From JAQVXR01 sp050945755 (lineage in GTDB: Bacteria; Bacillota; Dehalobacteriia; Dehalobacteriales; Dehalobacteriaceae): 6,567 nucleotides of DNA. Location of the stretch: positions 1-6,567 of the forward strand of contig JBMNTN010000088.1 in the NCBI GenBank assembly GCA_050945755.1, read 5' to 3'. A model generated the notes under the pieces. It was not told where the DNA came from. It worked only from the letters and a program-made list of their open reading frames with translations, and did not search any database. Shown here piece by piece: positions 1 through 3,352 of this stretch (the stretch's first letter is position 1; every line of letters begins with the position of its first letter). The position numbers and the translations under genes were made by a program.

Positions 1-101
1 TACGTTCCCGTAATCCGGCTGTCGGCTGGGGAGTTCTTGGCTTTGGAATTGCCCACGTTTTACTGGGATCTATTGACCTGGTTGAACACCAAGGCAGGTG
101 A
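1..101 (+). CDS. C-terminal fragment of a small membrane protein
   Basis: The third forward frame is open from the left edge to a TGA at 99-101, giving the last 32 residues of a protein whose start lies outside the window. The piece begins RSRNPAVGWGVLGFGIAHVL and continues with LGSIDLVEHQGR. The glycine-rich hydrophobic run of about 18 residues followed by a charged tail suggests one membrane helix at the C-terminus of a short protein. It resembles short conserved clostridial membrane proteins I have seen without an established function, and I assign no role. A second frame is also open here (stop at 121-123), but its product looks less protein-like and its stop falls inside the terminator loop. 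The gene converges on the spo0E-like gene and ends just before the shared terminator. Confidence 0.5.
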   Translation, partial: RSRNPAVGWGVLGFGIAHVLLGSIDLVEHQGR

Positions 102-109
102 GAGTGAAA

Positions 110-136
110 AAGCGGAAGGCTAAAAACCTTCCGCTT
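110..136. terminator. Bidirectional intrinsic terminator
   Basis: AAGCGGAAGG (110-119) and CCTTCCGCTT (127-136) form a perfect 10-bp stem around a 7-nt loop (CTAAAAA). On the minus strand the hairpin is followed by TTTTTC, a short U-tract, and starts 3 nt after the stop codon of the spo0E-like gene. On the plus strand it lies 8 nt after the stop of the left-edge gene and is followed by a T-rich stretch (TTCTTTTATT). It therefore probably serves both convergent genes. Confidence 0.8.
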
Positions 137-139
137 CTT

Positions 140-364
140 TTATTCCGGAAATAAGATAACATTATTAGTCCTGGATAACTTCTTTCGATACTTTTCCTCT
201 CGATAATACCTTAGTATAGCTTGATCCAAATGTTGGCTGGCCTTAATTACTTGTTCATTTAAAAGATCAAATTCTTTTTCTTCAACCATATACTCTAAAT
301 TTTTTCTTTGAAATTCAATCATATCTAATGGAACTTCTGCTTTGCGGGCAATATTTTCTATCAT
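140..364 (-). CDS. Spo0E-family aspartyl-phosphate phosphatase
   Basis: A 74-residue protein. Members of the Spo0E family are small two-helix proteins that remove phosphate from the response regulator Spo0A and so delay entry into sporulation. The family signature S-x-x-L-D is present as S43-Q-H-L-D47, followed by I50 and a YYR segment, preceded by a helix rich in E, L and K; the length is typical of the family. The start is fixed by AAGGAG at 377-372, 7 nt before the ATG at 364. The leader upstream is about 190 nt if transcription begins at the sigma-54 promoter at 582-565. A bidirectional terminator lies 3 nt past the stop. The target may be Spo0A or another response regulator, because the family includes members with other substrates and the sequence does not settle this. 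Family assignment is good; control by sigma-54 is inference from the promoter. Confidence 0.85.
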   Translation of the reverse strand: MIENIARKAEVPLDMIEFQRKNLEYMVEEKEFDLLNEQVIKASQHLDQAILRYYREEKYRKKLSRTNNVILFPE

Positions 365-454
365 TGGAGTTCTCCTTACTCTTATTTTTGCTAAATCTTT
401 ATTTTTTTACATACCCGATAAATTACTACTTAAATGCGAACGTCGTATTGCCTG

Positions 455-544
455 TTATTCTGCAACTAATGACTTATTTTTCTTATGTACAATAAACTTT
501 CTCACATTGAACCACCAGAATAAATAACAGCTAAATATAAGCAT
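455..544 (-). CDS. Possible 29-residue leader or membrane peptide
   Basis: An ATG at 544-542 opens 29 codons ending in TAA at 457-455. The product begins MLIFSCYLFWWF, a hydrophobic aromatic stretch, and continues with a basic tail (VRKFIVHKKNK), so it would be a tiny single-pass or membrane-attached peptide. GGTGAG (557-552) sits 7 nt before the ATG. However, the sigma-54 promoter just upstream predicts a start of transcription near 554, inside this ribosome binding site, so only part of it would be transcribed. It could be a true small protein, a translated leader of the spo0E-like gene, or chance. I know no family for it. Confidence 0.25.
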   Translation of the reverse strand: MLIFSCYLFWWFNVRKFIVHKKNKSLVAE

Positions 545-564
545 TATTATTCTCACCACAATAT

Positions 565-582
565 AGCAATATTCATGCCAAA
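565..582 (-). promoter_or_regulatory. Sigma-54 promoter upstream of spo0E-like gene
   Basis: On the minus strand the sequence reads TTTGGCATGAATATTGCT. GG at 579-578 and GC at 567-566 are separated by exactly 10 nt, the spacing required for -24/-12 promoters, and the flanks agree with the consensus TGGCAC-N5-TTGC except for one C-to-T change. Transcription would begin near 554. The next clear gene in this direction is the spo0E-like phosphatase (ATG at 364). Confidence 0.8.
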
Positions 583-609
583 AATTATGTTTATACCAGG
601 GTGTGGTTT

Positions 610-616
610 TGTCGAA
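610..616 (+). promoter_or_regulatory. Spo0A-box match (TGTCGAA)
   Basis: TGTCGAA within TTTTGTCGAATTTT is a perfect match to the core Spo0A-binding consensus TGNCGAA. It lies about 57-63 nt upstream of the predicted sigma-54 start for the spo0E-like gene. A 7-bp match can arise by chance in AT-rich DNA, and the same bases belong to a possible enhancer site (611-627), so the role is uncertain. Confidence 0.35.
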
Positions 617-627
617 TTTTGTTGTCA
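611..627 (-). promoter_or_regulatory. Possible degenerate activator site for the spo0E-like promoter
   Basis: The minus-strand sequence TGACAACAAAATTCGAC resembles the repeats at 3261-3352 (minus-strand consensus YGTCMAAAAATRCGAA) if a 1-bp insertion is allowed. It lies between the regulator 1 stop codon and the sigma-54 promoter, the same relative place as the clearer repeats. A poorer candidate follows at about 639-657. The match is weak and partly due to A-richness. Confidence 0.3.
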
Positions 628-658
628 TAGGTAAGTTGTTCTTTGTTTTTTTGGTGTT

Positions 659-2899
659 TCAAGTTTTTTTATCATAACTGTGTAAATTATTAGCCAGATT
701 ATATTTCTTTATCATTTCATTTAAAGTACTGCGTCCAATCCCTAACTGTTTTGCAGCTTTAGATTGAACTCCATGAGAACTTTTTAGTGCCCTAATGATT
801 AGCTTGCGCTTGTACTGCTGTACGGCAGTATTAAAATCATACTCATTTTCATCTATATCAACGCTGATTCCTTTTTTGACCAAGAAAGGAGGCATATCAC
901 TTACGCGAATTTCTCTTCCTTCACAAAGAATTATTGCTCTCTCAATAATATTTTCCAGTTCCCGGACATTTCCCGGCCAGTCATACTCAGTCAAGGAAAT
1001 CATGGCATCTTTATTCACACTAAGAACATTTTTATTATGTTTCCGGTTATATTTATCTATAAAGTGTTTTACCAAGATTGGAATATCATCTTTCCGCTTT
1101 TTTAAGTCAGGCAAAAAAATCGTAACTACATTTAATCTATAAAATAAATCTTCACGAAATTTTTTCTGTACAATCAATTCTTCTAGATTCTGATTAGTCG
1201 CCGCTATAATCCGTACATTACATCTGCGGGGAATTGTTTCCCCAATCCGAAGAAATTCACCCTCTTGCAAAAATCTTAACAGTTTTGCCTGCAAATTTAT
1301 GCTGATATCTCCAATCTCATCCAAAAAAAGGGTTCCGCCGTGTGCCTCCTCAAAAAGGCCTTTTTTTTCACTCACTGCTCCGGTAAATGCACCTTTGGTA
1401 TGGCCAAACAATTCACTTTCCAAAAGGTTTTCCGGTAACGCAGCACAATTGATACTGATAAAATTTTTTTCAACACGCAGGCTTTTTTGGTGTAAAGCTT
1501 GTGCTACCAGCTCTTTTCCCGTACCACTTTTCCCTCGAATCAACACTGTACTTTCTGTCGGGGCAACTTTTCTGATAACTTCTAATACTCGCTCCATAGA
1601 GGGAGAACTGCCAATCATATTCTTGATTCCAATCGCAGATGATAATTGGTTTCTTAATCGAGTATTATTTGATTCCAGATTACTGACTAAAAACGGTAAA
1701 CACATTTTGTTCTCCGCTAAACCGCGGAATACAGCAACCGCTTTTTCCCGGCAACTGGCATAACCACAAGCACCACAGTTTAATTCGTCTAACGCAGAAA
1801 ATTTACCTAGCTCAGTTAATACCGCTCTGATCTGGGTTTCAGAAGGGACAGGCAGATTAACACTGCGGTTACGAAAGCTATAGGACAAATCCAATCCTTC
1901 CGGTGATTCTAAAGGCTGCTTATCATCTGATAGGTTTTCTTTTGTATACTTGGCTACAATCTGATCTCTTTCTAAGAGATTTAAAGGAGATTTTAACGCC
2001 GGCCCGCTCAAACATCCTTTACAAAATAAAATATCTGCCAGTTTAATAGTATGTTTTTTATTTCGAATCCCGTCAAAAAAATGTACACAATTATCTTGTC
2101 CCTCTACTTTTACTACTTCGCATTCAATAGGGTCCAAGTTTAATCCAATATTTTTCAAAAAGCCACCGGTTGCAGGATACAACCTACCTAGTCCACCTGT
2201 CGGACTATCCCAATCACTTGGGGGCAGGTCATCAGGATTAATTGTACTTTCCTCAAACATTTCTTCGAGTTCATTAAATGTTAAAGCTCCATCCACTGCT
2301 CCCTTAATCATTGGGTTTTCCGCTTCATCTTTTTTGGCTATACAAGGTCCGATGAATACCGGACGACATTCTTGTCCGTATACCATTTTTAAATAACGTC
2401 CTAACGCAATCATCGGAGAAACCACTGGTATTAGATAATCAATTAGCTCAGGATAATGCTTTTCCACCAGATTTACCACAGCTGGGCAAAAAGTAGCGAT
2501 AAACTGTTGACTTGACTCTGCTTCAATTATTTTTTTATACTCTAAGCTGACTAACCTAGCACCGAAAGCAACCTCCCACACTTGAAAAAAACCCAGTTCT
2601 TTAACGGCACTAATAATCTGGCGAGGATCAGCCATATAAAATTGAGCCACGAAGGAGGGGGCTAAGCAGGCAATTGCCCTTCCACTTTGGATTGCTTCCC
2701 GTGCCCCTTCCTTCCCGCTAACAATCCTTTTAGCATTTTGAGAACACACCTCAACACAGTGACCGCAGTTGATACAAAGTTCCGGAACAACCTTTGCCTG
2801 TCCATCAATAACCTTGATTGCTTTGGCCGGACAATTTCTAATACATGAATAACACTTTTTACAGCGGCCACTTATTGTAGAAACAACATTTACCGCCAT
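659..2899 (-). CDS. Sigma-54 activator with ferredoxin and [FeFe]-hydrogenase sensory domains (regulator 1)
   Basis: A 746-residue fused sensor and transcription activator. Order from the N-terminus: a 2[4Fe-4S] ferredoxin (C13, C16, C19, C23 and C42, C45, C48, C52); an [FeFe]-hydrogenase large-subunit domain (about 75-320) with degenerate H-cluster motifs ATFCP (C138), PCIAKK (C186) and FCKGC (C293, C296); a 4Fe-4S domain of Cx2Cx4Cx16C type (C375, C378, C383, C400); a short, probably coiled linker; a sigma-54 AAA+ domain with Walker A GKSGTGKE (456-463), GAFTGA (503-508), Walker B LFLDE (D527, E528), FRED and FYRLN arginine fingers (R582, R588) and WPGNVREL; and a Fis-type helix-turn-helix (about 697-734). 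There is no PAS or receiver domain. It should be cytoplasmic and couple FeS/redox or H2 state to sigma-54 transcription. The ATG at 2899 is chosen because AGGTGG lies 5 nt upstream; an in-frame GTG at 2908 overlaps that site. It follows ORF55 by 54 nt. No terminator is visible after its stop. Confidence 0.93.
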   Translation of the reverse strand: MAVNVVSTISGRCKKCYSCIRNCPAKAIKVIDGQAKVVPELCINCGHCVEVCSQNAKRIVSGKEGAREAIQSGRAIACLAPSFVAQFYMADPRQIISAVKELGFFQVWEVAFGARLVSLEYKKIIEAESSQQFIATFCPAVVNLVEKHYPELIDYLIPVVSPMIALGRYLKMVYGQECRPVFIGPCIAKKDEAENPMIKGAVDGALTFNELEEMFEESTINPDDLPPSDWDSPTGGLGRLYPATGGFLKNIGLNLDPIECEVVKVEGQDNCVHFFDGIRNKKHTIKLADILFCKGCLSGPALKSPLNLLERDQIVAKYTKENLSDDKQPLESPEGLDLSYSFRNRSVNLPVPSETQIRAVLTELGKFSALDELNCGACGYASCREKAVAVFRGLAENKMCLPFLVSNLESNNTRLRNQLSSAIGIKNMIGSSPSMERVLEVIRKVAPTESTVLIRGKSGTGKELVAQALHQKSLRVEKNFISINCAALPENLLESELFGHTKGAFTGAVSEKKGLFEEAHGGTLFLDEIGDISINLQAKLLRFLQEGEFLRIGETIPRRCNVRIIAATNQNLEELIVQKKFREDLFYRLNVVTIFLPDLKKRKDDIPILVKHFIDKYNRKHNKNVLSVNKDAMISLTEYDWPGNVRELENIIERAIILCEGREIRVSDMPPFLVKKGISVDIDENEYDFNTAVQQYKRKLIIRALKSSHGVQSKAAKQLGIGRSTLNEMIKKYNLANNLHSYDKKT

Positions 2900-2904
2900 A
2901 TAAA

Positions 2905-2948
2905 CCACCTACTTATACCTTGACTTTAATTCTTGTAGTTTTGGTGGT
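2905..2948 (-). promoter_or_regulatory. Possible stem masking the regulator 1 ribosome binding site
   Basis: In the minus-strand RNA, ACCACC (2948-2943), 5 nt after the ORF55 stop codon, can pair with GGTGGT (2909-2904), which covers most of the AGGTGG ribosome binding site (2910-2905) of regulator 1. The loop is long (33 nt), so the structure is only moderately stable. If real, ribosomes finishing ORF55 would open it and couple translation of the two genes. Confidence 0.25.
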
Positions 2949-2953
2949 ACAAA

Positions 2954-3121
2954 CTATTTAACTAACAGGTTATTGCGAATGCCATAATTGTTCAGCAACA
3001 TATACATGTTATATTCCGCTTTCAAATCTTCCTCAACTTTTGCAACCATATTTTTTCTGGGAGTGAGTTTCGCCATAATGCCTTTTGCCGGTCTTTTCTT
3101 TTCATTTAATACCATTGCCAT
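2954..3121 (-). CDS. Unrecognised 55-residue basic protein (ORF55)
   Basis: Encodes 55 residues, beginning MAMVLNEKKRPAKGIMAKL and ending with GIRNNLLVK. The ribosome binding site AAGGGAGG (3137-3130) lies 8 nt before the ATG at 3121, which is strong support that it is translated. The N-terminal half is rich in lysine and arginine (KKRPAKG, TPRKN); the second half (KVEEDLKAEYNMYMLLNNYG) looks like an amphipathic helix. There is no cysteine, signal peptide or membrane segment. It is the first gene after the sigma-54 promoter at 3198-3181, with a leader of about 50 nt, and precedes regulator 1 by 54 nt, so the two are probably co-transcribed. It lacks the S-x-x-L-D signature of Spo0E proteins. 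I do not recognise its family; a small partner or modulator of the regulator or hydrogenase is possible but unproven. Confidence 0.75.
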   Translation of the reverse strand: MAMVLNEKKRPAKGIMAKLTPRKNMVAKVEEDLKAEYNMYMLLNNYGIRNNLLVK

Positions 3122-3180
3122 TTTAAATACCTCCCTTTGATATTTTATTTGTTCTTGTGATTACTTTCACTAATAATTTA

Positions 3181-3198
3181 TTGCAATATTCGTGCCAA
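3181..3198 (-). promoter_or_regulatory. Sigma-54 promoter of ORF55 and regulator 1
   Basis: The minus strand reads TTGGCACGAATATTGCAA, essentially the textbook -24/-12 consensus, with GG (3196-3195) and GC (3184-3183) exactly 10 nt apart. Transcription should begin near 3171, giving a leader of about 50 nt before ORF55. The transcript would start with a small GTGA-N6-TCAC inverted repeat (3170-3157). Candidate activator sites lie 63-171 nt upstream of the promoter. Confidence 0.9.
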
Positions 3199-3260
3199 CC
3201 TATTTTATGTCTCTAAAGGCGATAAATCATGGATATAATTAGACCTATAGAAAAAGGTTG

Positions 3261-3352
3261 TTCGCATTTTTGGACAATAATTCGTCCCTATGAACCAGAC
3301 TGCATGACCACTCAGCTATTCGTATTTTTGGACGGGTTCGTATTTTTTGACA
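3261..3352 (-). repeat. Repeated candidate enhancer sites (upstream activator sequences)
   Basis: Three 16-bp direct repeats, plus-strand consensus TTCGYATTTTTKGACR, are found at 3261-3276, 3319-3334 and 3337-3352. A degraded fourth at 3281-3296 (TTCGTCCCTATGAACC) keeps the ends and is itself a partial palindrome (TTC...GAA). They form two pairs with 20-nt and 18-nt periods. The first also reads as an imperfect inverted repeat, TGTTC-N8-GGACA, as expected for a dimeric Fis-type activator. The set begins at the base next to the regulator 2 stop codon and lies upstream of the sigma-54 promoter at a normal enhancer distance. Binding by regulator 1, regulator 2 or both is inference. Confidence 0.65.

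Noticed and set aside
1..123. First-frame open reading to a TAA at 121-123
   Set aside because: Its stop lies in the terminator loop and the translation (YVPVIRLSAGEFLALELP...) is less protein-like than the third-frame membrane segment over the same bases.
342..527. Plus-strand 61-codon open frame with a hydrophobic N-terminus
   Set aside because: It starts at a TTG inside the spo0E-like gene with no ribosome binding site, and runs through the AT-rich leader of that gene.
600..658. Intrinsic terminator after regulator 1
   Set aside because: Only A/T-rich sequence without a stable stem; readthrough into the spo0E-like unit cannot be excluded.
795..1763. Plus-strand open frames opposite the AAA+ domain of regulator 1
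   Set aside because: Antisense shadows of a well-supported coding region; no ribosome binding site or recognisable domain.
2662..2871. Minus-strand 69-codon frame overlapping the start of regulator 1
   Set aside because: Out-of-frame shadow of the ferredoxin and H-domain coding sequence.
3122..3352. Intrinsic terminator after regulator 2
   Set aside because: No GC-rich hairpin with a following minus-strand T-run is present; the T/A runs belong to the repeated activator-like motif.
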